Assembly (NCBI GenBank): GCA_030765045.1
Contig: CM060968.1
Span: 111,069,404-111,133,403 of the forward strand
Source: Tenodera sinensis
Taxonomy: Eukaryota; Arthropoda; Insecta; Mantodea; Mantidae
Length of the DNA: 64,000 nt
Reading direction: 5' to 3'
The translations under genes and the position numbers were made by a program. This document shows, in pieces, positions 1 through 12,239 of this stretch. Within the stretch, counting starts at the first letter, position 1. Every line of letters begins with the position of its first letter. The notes below the pieces were generated by a model. It ran no database searches. It saw nothing but the letters and a program-made list of their open reading frames with translations, and was not told the origin of the DNA.

Positions 1-1130
1 ATGTGTATGTTTTGATGTACATTTGTTGAATGTACAATGAAAATGTGTATGTTTTGATGTATATTTCTTGAATGTACAATGAAATGTGTATGTTTTGATG
101 TACATTTCTTGAGTGTACAATGAAAATGTGTATGCTTTGATGTACAGTTCTTGAATGTACTATGAAAATGTGTATGTTTTGATGAACATTTCTTGAGTGT
201 ACAATAAAAATGTGTATGTTTTGATGTACATTTCTTGAATGTACAATGAAAATGTGTATGTTTTGATGTATATTTCTTGAAAGTACAATGAAAATGTGTA
301 TGTTTTGATGTACATTTCTTTAGTGTACAATGAAAATGTGTTTGTTTTGATGTACATTTCTTGAATGTACACTGAAAATGTGTATTTTTTGTTATACATT
401 TCTTGAATGTACACTGAAAATGTGTATGTTTTGATGTACATTTGTTGAATGTACAATGAAAATGTGTATGTTTTGATATACATTTCTTGAATGTACAATG
501 AAAATGTATATGTTTTGATGTACATTTCTTGAGTGTACAATGAAAATGTGTATGCTTTGATGTACATTTGTTGAATGTACAATGATAATGTGTATGTTTT
601 GATGTACATTTCTGAGTGAACAATGAAAATGTGTATGCTTTGATGTACATTTCTTGAATGTACACTGAAAATGTGTATTTTTTGTTATACATTTCTTGAA
701 TGTACACTGAAAATGGGTATGTTTTGATGTACATTTGTTGAATGTACAATGAAAATGTGTATGTTTTGATGTACATTTCTTGAATGTACAATGAAAATGT
801 GTATGTTTTGATGTACATTTCTTGAGTGTACAATGAAAATGTGTATGTTTTGATGTACATTTGTTGAATGTACAATGAAAATGTGTATGTTTTGATGTAT
901 ATTTCTTGAATGTACAATGAAATGTGTATGTTTTGATGTACATTTCTTGAATGTACAATGAAAATGTCTATGTTTTGATATACATTTCTTGAATGTACAC
1001 TGAAAATGTGTATGTTTTGAAGTACATTTCTTGAGTGTACAATGAAAATGTGTATGTTTTGATGAACATTTCTTGAGTGTACAATAAAAATGTGTATGTT
1101 TTGATGTACATTTCTTGAATGTACAATGAA

Positions 1131-1172
1131 AATGTGTATGTTTTGATGTACATTTCTTGAATGTACAATGAA
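1131..1172 (+). repeat. Reference monomer matching the consensus
   Basis: This copy matches the unit I inferred as consensus. In order it contains AATGTGTATG, a T4 tract followed by GA, the 21-bp dyad, then ATGAA, running into the next unit so that an A4 tract spans the junction. Three TGA triplets, at unit positions 14-16, 28-30 and 39-41, lie in three different + strand frames. No TTA, CTA or TCA occurs, so the opposite strand has no stop in any frame. Confidence 0.95.
1147..1167. repeat. 21-bp dyad (inverted repeat) present in each monomer
   Basis: Arm TGTACATT, loop TCTTG and arm AATGTACA form a perfect 8-bp inverted repeat with a 5-nt loop, exactly half of the 42-bp unit. It recurs in every canonical monomer. 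Common variants change the loop (TGTTG, TCTTT) or put a single change in an arm (AGTGTACA, TATACATT, TGTATATT). The dyad could be a protein site or could fold as a hairpin in a transcript; nothing in the sequence shows which. Confidence 0.9.
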
Positions 1173-1200
1173 AATGTGTATGTTTTGATGTACATTTCTT

Positions 1201-2899
1201 GAGTGTACAATGAAAATGTGTATGTTTTGATGTACATTTGTTGAATGTACAATGAAAATGTGTATGTTTTGATGTATATTTCTTGAATGTACAATGAAAT
1301 GTGTATGTTTTGATGTACATTTCTTGAATGTACAATGAAAATGTCTATGTTTTGATATACATTTCTTGAATGTACACTGAAAATGTGTTTGCTTTGATGT
1401 ACATTTCTTGAATGTACACTGAAAATGTGTATTTTTTGATATACATTTCTTGAATGTACAATGAAAAAGTGTATGTTTTGATGTACATTTCTTGAATATA
1501 CACTGAAAATGTGTATGTTTTGATGTACAGTTCTTGAATGTACAATGAAAAAGTGTATGTTTTGATGTACATTTCTTGAGTGTACAATGAAAATGTGTAT
1601 GTTTTGATGTACATTTCTTGAGTGTACAATGAAAAAGTGTATGTTTTGATGTACATTTCTTGAGTGTACAATGAAAATGTGTATGTTTTGATGTACATTT
1701 CTTGAGTGTACAATGAAAATGTGTATGCTTTGATGTACATTTCTTGAATGGACAATGAAAATGTGTATGTTTTGATCTACATTTCTTGAATGTACAATGA
1801 AAATGTGTATGTTTTGATGTGCATTTCTTGAATGTACAATAAAAATGTGTATGTTTTGATGTACATTTCTTTAGTGTACAATGAAAATGTGTTTGCTTTC
1901 ATGTACATTTCTTGAATGTACACTGAAAATGTGTATTTTTTGATATACATTTCTTGAATGTACACTGAAAATGTGTATGTTTTGATGTACAGTTCTTTAA
2001 TGTACAATGAAAATGTGTATGTATGATGTGCATATCTGGTATATGCAATGAAAATGCGTATGTTTTGATGTATATTTCTAGAATGTGCAGTCAAAATGTG
2101 TATGTTTTGATGTACATTTCTTGAATGTACAATGAAAATGTGTATGTTTTGATGTACATTTCTGGTATATACAATGAAAATGTGTATGTTTTAATGTACA
2201 TTTCTTGAATGTACAATGAAAATGTGTATGTTTTGATGTACATTTCTGGTATATACAATGAAAATGTGTATGTTTTGATGTACTTTTCTTGAATGTACAA
2301 TTAAAATGTGTATGTTTTGATGTACATTTCTGGTATATACAATGAAAATGTGTATGTTTTGATGTACATTTCTTGAATATAGAATGAAAATGTGTATGTT
2401 TTGATGTACATTTCTTTAATGTACAATGAAAATGTGTATGTTTTGATCTACATTTCTTGAATATACAATGAAAATGTGTATGTTTTGATGTACATTTCTT
2501 GAATGTACACTGAAAATGTGTATGTTTTGATGTACATTTCTTTAGTGCACAATGAAAATGTGTATGTTTTGATGTACATTTCTTGTATATACAATGAAAA
2601 TGTGTATCTTTTGATGTACATTTCTTGAATGTACAATGAAAATGTTTATGTTTTGATGTACATTTCTTGAATGTACAATGAAAATGTGTATGTTTTGATG
2701 TACATTTCTTGAATGTACAATGAAAATGTGTATGTTTTGATGAACATTTCTTGAGTGTACAATGAAAATGTGTATGTTTTGATGTACATTTCTTTAGTGC
2801 ACAATGAAAATGTGTATGTTTTGATGTACATTTCTTGTATATACAATGAAAATGTGTATCCTTTGATGTACATTTCTTGAATGTACAATGAAAATGTTT
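1201..2899. repeat. Satellite segment with partners at 9.9-11.0 kb and 62.6-63.8 kb
   Basis: From about 1384 to 1760 this matches 9901-10280 at offset 8517. Past about 2021 the offset is 8349, a drop of 168 bp, exactly four monomers. Both copies share a 1-bp-deleted monomer (GTATGATG at 2021-2028 and 10370-10377), also seen at 62809-62816. The marker TCTAGAATGTGC follows at 2077. The 2,100-2,400 stretch alternates TTCTTGAATG and TTCTGGTATATAC monomers in dimer fashion. Confidence 0.8.
2077..2092 (+). repeat. Diagnostic variant monomer with TCTAGAATGTGCAGTC
   Basis: This rare variant, which contains a TCTAGA hexamer, works as a landmark for higher-order copies. I find it starting at 2077, 10426 (with ATTC instead of AGTC), 16600, 18952, 21304, 27349, 31044, 35789, 46411, 51784, 54804, 57450, 59632, 62404 and 62865. 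In most cases it follows a TCTGGTATATGC monomer. Its spacing gives the block periods: 2352 twice, 4745, 2646, 2182 and 2772 among others. Confidence 0.9.
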
Positions 2900-5289
2900 A
2901 TGTTTTGATGTACATTTCTTGAATGTACAATGAAAATGTGTATGTTTTGATCTACATTTCTTGAGTGTACAATGAAAATGTGTATGTTTTGATGTACATT
3001 TCTGGAATGTACAATGAGAATGTGTATGTTTAATGTACATTTCTTTAATGTACAATGAAAATGTGTATGTTTTGATGTATATTTCTTGAATGTACAATGA
3101 AAATGTGTATGTTTTTATGTGCATTTATTGAATGTACAATGAAAATGTGTATGTTTTGATGTACATTTCTTTAGTGTACAATGAAAATGTGTTTGCTTTG
3201 ATGTACATTTCTTGAATGTACACTGAAAATGTGTATTTTTTGATGTACATTTCTTGAATGTACACTGAAAATGTGTATTTTTTGATGTACATTTCTTTAG
3301 TGTACAATGAAAATGTGTTTGCTTTGATGTACATTTCTTGAATGTACACTGAAAATGTGTTTGCTTTGATGTACATTTCTTGAATGTACACTGAAAATGT
3401 GTATTTTTTGATGTACATTTCTTGAGTGTACAATGAAAATGTGTTTGCTTTGATGTACATTTCTTGAATGTACACTGAAAATGTGTTTGCTTTGATGTAC
3501 ATTTCTTGAATGTACACTGAAAATGTGTATTTTTTGATGTACATTTCTTTAGTGTACAATGAAAATGTGTTTGCTTTGATGTACATTTCTTGAATGTATA
3601 CTGAAAATGTCTATGTTTTGATGTACATTTCTGGAATGTACAATGAAAATGTGTATGTTTTGATATACATTTCTTGAATGTACACTGAAAATGTGTATGT
3701 TTTGATGTACATTTCTTGAATGTACAATGAAAATGTGTATGTTTAAATGTACATTTCTTGAATGTACACTGAAAATGTGTATGTTTTGATGTACATTTCT
3801 TGAGTGTACAATGAAAATGTGTATGTTTTGATGTACATTTCTTGAATGTACAATGAAAATGTGTATGTTTTGATGTATATTTCTTGAATGTACAATGAAA
3901 TGTGTATGTTTTGATGTACATTTCTTGAATGTACAATGAAAATGTGTATGTTTTGATATACATTTCTTGAATGTACACTGAAAATGTGTATGTTTTGAAG
4001 TACATTTCTTGAGTGTACAATGAAAATGTGTATGCTTTGATGTACAGTTCTTGAATGTACTATGAAAATGTGTATGTTTTGATGAACATTTCTTGAGTGT
4101 ACAATAAAAATGTGTATGTTTTGATGTACATTTCTTGAATGTACAATGAAAATGTGTATGTTTTGATGTATATTTCTTGAAAGTACAATGAAAATGTGTA
4201 TGTTTTGATGTACATTTCTTTAGTGTACAATGAAAATGTGTTTGTTTTGATGTACATTTCTTGAATGTACACTGAAAATGTGTATTTTTTGTTATACATT
4301 TCTTGAATGTACACTGAAAATGTGTATGTTTTGATGTACATTTGTTGAATGTACAATGAAAATGTGTATGTTTTGATATACATTTCTTGAATGTACAATG
4401 AAAATGTATATGTTTTGATGTACATTTCTTGAGTGTACAATGAAAATGTGTATGCTTTGATGTACATTTGTTGAATGTACAATGATAATGTGTATGTTTT
4501 GATGTACATTTCTGAGTGAACAATGAAAATGTGTATGCTTTGATGTACATTTCTTGAATGTACACTGAAAATGTGTATTTTTTGTTATACATTTCTTGAA
4601 TGTACACTGAAAATGGGTATGTTTTGATGTACATTTGTTGAATGTACAATGAAAATGTGTATGTTTTGATGTACATTTCTTGAATGTACAATGAAAATGT
4701 GTATGTTTTGATGTACATTTCTTGAGTGTACAATGAAAATGTGTATGTTTTGATGTACATTTGTTGAATGTACAATGAAAATGTGTATGTTTTGATGTAT
4801 ATTTCTTGAATGTACAATGAAATGTGTATGTTTTGATGTACATTTCTTGAATGTACAATGAAAATGTCTATGTTTTGATATACATTTCTTGAATGTACAC
4901 TGAAAATGTGTATGTTTTGAAGTACATTTCTTGAGTGTACAATGAAAATGTGTATGTTTTGATGAACATTTCTTGAGTGTACAATAAAAATGTGTATGTT
5001 TTGATGTACATTTCTTGAATGTACAATGAAAATGTGTATGTTTTGATGTACATTTCTTGAATGTACAATGAAAATGTGTATGTTTTGATGTACATTTCTT
5101 TAGTGTACAATGAAAATGTGTTTGTTTTGATGTACATTTCTTGAATGTACACTGAAAATGTGTATTTTTTGTTATACATTTCTTGAATGTACACTGATAA
5201 TGTGTATGTTTTGATGTACATTTGTTGAATGTACAATGAAAATGTGTATGTTTTGATATACATTTCTTGAATGTACAATGAAAATGTAT
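2900..5289. repeat. 2,390-bp duplication, first copy
   Basis: About 57 monomers, 4 bp short of an exact multiple of 42. The next copy follows directly at 5290. Shared landmarks include TGTTTAATGTAC (3028 and 5418), the 126-bp trimer sub-array, GAAATG 41-bp monomers and the TTTCTGAGTG deletion near 4508/6898. Small differences (for example GTTTATG at 2896 against GTATATG at 5286) show that these are separate copies rather than one sequence assembled twice. Confidence 0.85.
3125..3590. repeat. 126-bp trimeric higher-order repeat (four units)
   Basis: Three monomer types cycle in order: one with CTTTAGTGTACAATG, one ending in GTGTTTGCTTTG, and one with GTGTATTTTTTG. The landmark C of CTTTAG or CTTGAG falls at 3169, 3295, 3421 and 3547, exactly 126 bp apart. 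The block is carried along in the 2,390-bp duplication and reappears at about 5515-5980. A related trimer array lies at 37.9-38.5 kb. Confidence 0.85.
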
Positions 5290-7700
5290 ATGTTTTGATG
5301 TACATTTCTTGAATGTACAATGAAAATGTGTATGTTTTGATCTACATTTCTTGAGTGTACAATGAAAATGTGTATGTTTTGATGTACATTTCTGGAATGT
5401 ACAATGAGAATGTGTATGTTTAATGTACATTTCTTTAATGTACAATGAAAATGTGTATGTTTTGATGTATATTTCTTGAATGTACAATGAAAATGTGTAT
5501 GTTTTTATGTGCATTTATTGAATGTACAATGAAAATGTGTATGTTTTGATGTACATTTCTTTAGTGTACAATGAAAATGTGTTTGCTTTGATGTACATTT
5601 CTTGAATGTACACTGAAAATGTGTATTTTTTGATGTACATTTCTTGAATGTACACTGAAAATGTGTATTTTTTGATGTACATTTCTTTAGTGTACAATGA
5701 AAATGAGTTTGCTTTGATGTACATTTCTTGAATGTACACTGAAAATGTGTTTGCTTTGATGTACATTTCTTGAATGTACACTGAAAATGTGTATTTTTTG
5801 ATGTACATTTCTTTAGTGTACAATGAAAATGTGTTTGCTTTGATGTACATTTCTTGAATGTACACTGAAAATGTGTTTGCTTTGATGTACATTTCTTGAA
5901 TGTACACTGAAAATGTGTATTTTTTGATGTACATTTCTTTAGTGTACAATGAAAATGTGTTTGCTTTGATGTACATTTCTTGAATGTATACTGAAAATGT
6001 CTATGTTTTGATGTACATTTCTGGAATGTACAATGAAAATGTGTATGTTTTGATATACATTTCTTGAATGTACACTGAAAATGTGTATGTTTTGATGTAC
6101 ATTTCTTGAATGTACAATGAAAATGTGTATGTTTAAATGTACATTTCTTGAATGTACACTGAAAATGTGTATGTTTTGATGTACATTTCTTGAGTGTACA
6201 ATGAAAATGTGTATGTTTTGATGTACATTTCTTGAATGTACAATGAAAATGTGTATGTTTTGATGTATATTTCTTGAATGTACAATGAAATGTGTATGTT
6301 TTGATGTACATTTCTTGAATGTACAATGAAAATGTGTATGTTTTGATATACATTTCTTGAATGTACACTGAAAATGTGTATGTTTTGAAGTACATTTCTT
6401 GAGTGTACAATGAAAATGTGTATGCTTTGATGTACAGTTCTTGAATGTACTATGAAAATGTGTATGTTTTGATGAACATTTCTTGAGTGTACAATAAAAA
6501 TGTGTATGTTTTGATGTACATTTCTTGAATGTACAATGAAAATGTGTATGTTTTGATGTATATTTCTTGAATGTACAATGAAAATGTGTATGTTTTGATG
6601 TACATTTCTTTAGTGTACAATGAAAATGTGTTTGTTTTGATGTACATTTCTTGAATGTACACTGAAAATGTGTATTTTTTGTTATACATTTCTTGAATGT
6701 ACACTGAAAATGTGTATGTTTTGATGTACATTTGTTGAATGTACAATGAAAATGTGTATGTTTTGATATACATTTCTTGAATGTACAATGAAAATGTATA
6801 TGTTTTGATGTACATTTCTTGAGTGTACAATGAAAATGTGTATGCTTTGATGTACATTTGTTGAATGTACAATGATAATGTGTATGTTTTGATGTACATT
6901 TCTGAGTGAACAATGAAAATGTGTATGCTTTGATGTACATTTCTTGAATGTACACTGAAAATGTGTATTTTTTGTTATACATTTCTTGAATGTACACTGA
7001 AAATGGGTATGTTTTGATGTACATTTGTTGAATGTACAATGAAAATGTGTATGTTTTGATGTACATTTCTTGAATGTACAATGAAAATGTGTATGTTTTG
7101 ATGTACATTTCTTGAGTGTACAATGAAAATGTGTATGTTTTGATGTACATTTGTTGAATGTACAATGAAAATGTGTATGTTTTGATGTATATTTCTTGAA
7201 TGTACAATGAAATGTGTATGTTTTGATGTACATTTCTTGAATGTACAATGAAAATGTCTATGCTTTGATATACATTTCTTGAATGTACACTGAAAATGTG
7301 TATGTTTTGAAGTACATTTCTTGAGTGTACAATGAAAATGTGTATGTTTTGATGAACATTTCTTGAGTGTACAATAAAAATGTGTATGTTTTGATGTACA
7401 TTTCTTGAATGTACAATGAAAATGTGTATGTTTTGATGTACATTTCTTGAATGTACAATGAAAATGTGTATGTTTTGATGTACATTTCTTTAGTGTACAA
7501 TGAAAATGTGTTTGTTTTGATGTACATTTCTTGAATGTACACTGAAAATGTGTATTTTTTGTTATACATTTCTTGAATGTACACTGATAATGTGTATGTT
7601 TTGATGTACATTTGTTGAATGTACAATGAAAATGTGTATGTTTTGATATACATTTCTTGAATGTACAATGAAAATGTATATGTTTTGATGTACATTTCTT
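5290..7700. repeat. 2,390-bp duplication, second copy
   Basis: This tracks 2900-5310 at constant offset until about 7702, where GAGTGTAAAATG replaces GAATGTACAATG. It carries its own copy of the 126-bp trimer block (about 5515-5980). Observed differences from the first copy include GAGTTTGC at 5704 and TATGCTTTGATATAC near 7259. The long minus-strand open frames here are identical or nearly so to those in the first copy because the DNA is duplicated. Confidence 0.85.
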
Positions 7701-8580
7701 GAGTGTAAAATGAAAATGTGTATGCTTTGATGTACATTTGTTGAATGTACAATGATAATGTGTATGTTTTGTTTTACATTTCTTGAGTGTACAATGAAAA
7801 TGTGTATGCTTTGATGTACATTTCTTGAATGTACACTGAAAATGTGTATTTTTTGTTATACATTTCTTGAATGTACACTGAAAATGTGTATGTTTTGATG
7901 CACATTTGTTGAATGTACAATGAAAATGTGTATGTTTTGATGTACATTTCTTGAATGTACAATGAAAATGTGTATGTTTTGATGTACATTTGTTGAATGT
8001 ACAATGATAATGTGTATGTTTTGATGTACATTTGTTGAATGTACAATGATAATGTGTATGTTTTGATGTACATTTCTTGAGTGTACAATGAAAATGTGTA
8101 TGCTTTGATGTACATTTCTTGAATGTACAATGAAAATGTGTATGTTTTAATGTACATTTGTTGAATGTACAATGAAAATGTGTATGTTTTGATGTACATT
8201 TCTTGAATGTACAATGAAAATGTGTATGTTTTGATGTACATTTGTTGAATGTACAATGAAAATGTGTATGTTTTGATGTACATTTGTTGAATGTACAATG
8301 ATAATGTGTATGTTTTGATGTACATTTCTTGAGTGTACAATGAAAATGTGTATGCTTTGATGTACATTTCTTGAATGTACAATGAAAATGTGTATGTTTT
8401 GATGTACATTTGTTGAATGTACAATGATAATGTGTATGTTTTGATGTACATTTCTTGAGTGTACAATGAAAATGTGTATTTTTTTATGTACATTTCTTGA
8501 GTGTACAATGAAAATGTGTATGCTTTGATGTACATTTCTTGAATGTACAATGAAAATGTGTATGTTTTGATCTACATTTC
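7701..8580. repeat. TTGTTGAATG / GATAATG monomer block
   Basis: This block is enriched in monomers with loop TGTTG and the variant ACAATGATAATG. GATAATG occurs at 8006, 8048, 8300 and 8426, giving spacings of 42, 252 and 126. The same spacing pattern occurs at 57969, 58011, 58263 and 58389, a constant offset of 49,963 bp. Related copies lie near 55.3-55.7 kb and 60.1-60.7 kb. TATGCTTTG monomers recur at 252- or 294-bp spacing, so a 6- or 7-mer unit underlies the block. Confidence 0.8.
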
Positions 8581-9700
8581 TTGAATGTACAATGAAAATG
8601 TGTATGTTTTGATGTACATTTCTTGAATGTACACTGAAAATGTGTATGTTTTGATGTACATTTCTTTAGTGCACAACGAAAATGTGTATGTTTTGATGTA
8701 CATTTCTTGTATATACAATGAAAATGTGTATGTTTTGATGTACGTATCTTGAATGTACACTGAAAATGTGTATGTTTTGATATACATTTCTTGAATGTAC
8801 AATGGAAAAGTATATGTTTTCATGTACATTTCTTGAATGTACACTGAAAATGTGTATGTTTTGATGTACATTTCTTTAATATACAATGAAAATGTATATG
8901 TTTTGATGTACATTTCTTGAATGTACACTGAAAATGTGTATGTTTTGATGTACATTTCTTGTATATACAATGAAAATGTGTATGTTTTGATGTACATTTC
9001 TTGAATGTAATCTGAAAATGTGTATGTTTTGATATACATTTCTTTTATGTACAATGAAAATGTATATGTTTTCATGTACATTTCTAGAATGTACACTGAA
9101 AATGTGTATGTTTTGATGTACATTTCTTGTATATACAATGAAAATGTATATGTTTTGATGTACATTTCTTGAATGTACACTGAGAATGTGTATGTTTTGA
9201 TGTACATTTCTTGTATATACAATGAAAATGTGTATGTTTTCATGTACATTTCTGGTATATACAATGAAAATGTGTATGTTTTGATGTACATTTCTTGAGT
9301 GTACAATGAAAATGTGTATGTTTTGATGTACATTTCTTGAATGTACACTGAAAATGTGTAGGTTTTGATATGCATTTCTTGAATGTACACTGAAAATGTG
9401 TGTGTTTTGATGTACATTTCTTGAATGTACAATGATAATGTGTATGTTTTGATGTACATTCTTTGAATGTACAATGAAAATGTGTATGTTTTGATGTACA
9501 TTTCTTGAATGTACAATGAAAATGTGTACGTTTTGATGAACATTTCTTGAATGTACAATGAAAATGTGTATGTTTTAATATACATTTCTTGAATGTACAA
9601 TGAAAATGTGTATGTTTTGATGTACATTTCTTGAGTGTACAATGAAAATGTGTATGTTTTGATGTACATTTCTTGAGTGTACAATCAAAATGTGCATGTT
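8581..9700. repeat. Segment of alternating TTGTATATAC and GTACACTG monomers
   Basis: Monomers with CTTGTATATACAATG tend to alternate with CTTGAATGTACACTG, with TTTTCATGTAC and GTAATCTG variants interspersed, suggesting a dimer or tetramer sub-unit. The order is too irregular for me to fix one period by eye. A minus-strand frame of 370 codons spans it (8572-9684), and I read this as a by-product of the repeat. Similar runs occur at 30.2-30.6, 35.0-35.4 and 55.8-57.0 kb. Confidence 0.7.
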
Positions 9701-11180
9701 TTGAAGTACATTTCTTGAATGTACAATGAGAATGTGTATGTTTTGATGTACATTTCTTGAATGTACAATGAAAATGTGTATGTTTTGATGTATATTTCTT
9801 GAATGTACAATGAAAATGTGTATGTTTTGATGTGCATTTCTTGAATGTACAATGAAAATGTGTATGTTTTGATGTACATTTCTTTAGTGTACAATGAAAA
9901 TGTGTTTGCTTTGATGTACATTTCTTGAATGTACACTGAAAATGTGTATTTTTTGATATACATTTCTTGAATGTACAATGAAAAAGTGTATGTTTTGATG
10001 TACATTTCTTGAATATACACTGAAAATGTGTATGTTTTGATGTACAGTTCTTGAATGTACAATGAAAAAGTGTATGTTTTGATGTACATTTCTTGAGTGT
10101 ACAATGAAAATGTGTATGTTTTGATGTACATTTCTTGAGTGTACAATGAAAAAGTGTATGTTTTGATGTACATTTCTTGAGTGTACAATGAAAATGTGTA
10201 TGTTTTGATGTACATTTCTTGAGTGTACAATGAAAATGTGTATGCTTTGATGTACATTTCTTGAATGTACAATGAAAATGTGTATGTTTTGATATACATT
10301 TCTTGAATGTACACTGAAAATGTGTATGTTTTGATGTACAGTTCTTGAATGTACAATGAAAATGTGTATGTATGATGTGCATATCTGGTATATGCAATGA
10401 AAATGTGTATGTTTTGATGTATATTTCTAGAATGTGCATTCAAAATGTGTATGTTTTGATGTACATTTCTTGAATGTACAATGAAAATGTGTATGTTTTG
10501 ATGTACATTTCTGGTATATACAATGAAAATGTGTATGTTTTAATGTACATTTCTTGGATGTACAATGAAAATGTGTATGTTTTGATGTACATTTCTGGTA
10601 TATACAATGAAAATGTGTATGTTTTGATGTACTTTTCTTGAATGTACAATTAAAATGTGTATGTTTTGATGTACATTTCTGGTATATACAATGAAAATGT
10701 GTATGTTTTGATGTACATTTCTTGAATATACAATGAAAATGTGTATGTTTTGATGTACATTTCTTTAATGTACAATGAAAATGTGTATGTTTTGATGTAC
10801 ATTTCTTTAATGTACAATGAAAATGTGTATGTTTTGATCTACATTTCTTGAATATACAATGACAATGTGTATGTTTTGATGTACATTTCTTGAATGTACA
10901 CTGAAAATGTGTATGTTTTGATGTACATTTCTTTAGTGCACAATGAAAATGTGTATCTTTTGATGTACATTTCTTGAATGTACAATGAAAATGTTTATGT
11001 TTTGATGTACATTTCTTGAATGTACAATGAAAATGTGTATGTTTTGATGTACATTTCTTGAATGTACAATGAGAATGTGTATGTATTGATGTACATTTCT
11101 TGAATGTAATCTGAAAATGTGTATGTTTTGATATACATTTCTTGAAAGTACAATGCAAATGTATATGTTTTCATGTACAT
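9701..11180. repeat. Satellite segment, partner of 1.4-2.9 kb
   Basis: This matches 1384 onward at offset 8517, later 8349. It contains GAAAAAGTG monomers, the 1-bp-deleted GTATGATG at 10370, and a marker variant at 10426 that reads TCTAGAATGTGCATTC. Two consecutive TTTCTTTAATG monomers occur near 10770-10810 where the 2.4-kb copy has one. The 63.2-kb copy also has two, so the single version is more likely a loss at 2.4 kb. Confidence 0.75.
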
Positions 11181-12239
11181 TTTTTGAATGTACACTCAAA
11201 ATGTGTATGTTTTGATGTACAATTCTTGAGTGTACAATGAAAATGTGTGTGTTTTGATGTACATTTCTTGAATGTACAATGAAAATGTGTATGTTTTGAT
11301 GTACATTCCTTGAATGTACAATGAAAATGTGTATGTTTTGATGTACATTTCTTTAATGTACAATGAAATTGTGTATGTTTTGATGTACATTTCTTGAATG
11401 TACAATGAAAATGTGTATTTTTTGATGTACATTTCTTGAATGTACACTGAAAGTGTGTATGTTTTAATGTACATTTCTTTAGTGTACAATGAAGATGTGT
11501 ATCTTTTGATGTACATTTCTTGTATATACAATGAAAATGTGTATGTTTTGAAGTACATTTCTTGAATGTAATCTGAAAATGTGTATGTTTTGATATACAT
11601 TTCTTGAATGTACAATGAAAATGTATATGTTTTCATGTACATTTCTTGAATGTACACTGAAAATGTGTATGTTTTGATGTACATTTCTTGTATATACAAT
11701 GAAAATGTATATGTTTTGATGTACATTTCTTGTATATACAATGAAAATGTATATGTTTTGATGTACATTTCTTAAATGTACACTGAAAATGTGTATGTTT
11801 TGATGTACATTTCTTGTATATACAATGAGAATGTGTATGTTTTGATGTACATTTCTGGTATATACAATGAAAATGTGTATGTTTTGATGTACATTTCTTG
11901 AATGTACACTGAAAATGTGTATGTTTTGATGTACATTTCTTGAGTGTACAAGGAAAATGTGTATGTTGTGATGTACATTTCTTGAATGTACACTGAAAAT
12001 GTGTAGGTTTCGATGTACATTTCTTTAATGTACAATGAAAATGTGTATGTTTTGATGTACATTTCTTGTATATACAATGAAAATTTGTATGTTTTGATGT
12101 ACATTTCTTGAATGTACACTGAAAATGTGTATGTTTTGATATACATTTCTTGAATGTACACTGAAAATGTGTGTGTTTTGATGTACATTTCTTGAATGTA
12201 CAATGAAAATGTGTATGTTTTGATGTACATTCCTTGAAT
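11181..12239. repeat. Satellite segment sharing start with 17.06 kb
   Basis: The junction monomer GTACACTCAAAATG at 11189 and the following ACAATTCTTGAGTG match 17069 onward at offset 5,880, exactly 140 monomers. The same landmark appears near 19.4, 21.8, 25.4, 27.8, 31.3, 36.0 and 46.9 kb. The rest is a mix of canonical, TTGTATATAC and GTACACTG monomers. I see no gene. Confidence 0.7.

Larger units (their letters stand above)
100..1200. repeat. Segment duplicated at 4000-5100 (offset 3900)
   Basis: Shared rare variants align this stretch with 4000-5100 at a constant 3,900-bp offset. They include the ACAGTTCTTGAATGTACTATG monomer start near 145, the single-base-deleted TTTCTGAGTGAAC near 608 and the ACAATAAAAATG near 201. 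The match ends at 1201/5101, where GAGTG meets TAGTG. The copies look identical over this span by eye, implying a recent event. The first ~100 bases of the window are ordinary monomers, one of them 41 bp (GAAATG at 81-86). Confidence 0.85.

Noticed and set aside
203..208. AATAAA as a polyadenylation signal
   Set aside because: It is a point variant of ACAATGAAAATG that appears at scattered copies (also 1083, 4103, 4983) with no gene upstream.
1147..1167. Dyad as an intrinsic transcription terminator
   Set aside because: The stem is AT-rich and not followed by a T run; ATGAAAATG follows. It also recurs every 42 bp.
2077..2092. TCTAGA-containing marker monomer as a functional site or integration scar
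   Set aside because: It differs from the canonical unit by a few substitutions and is inherited with the larger blocks. No target-site duplication or foreign sequence is seen.
8572..9684. A 370-codon frame as a silk-like or structural protein
   Set aside because: The 14-residue pattern comes directly from the DNA repeat, and adjacent frames are equally open. No codon-position bias was visible.
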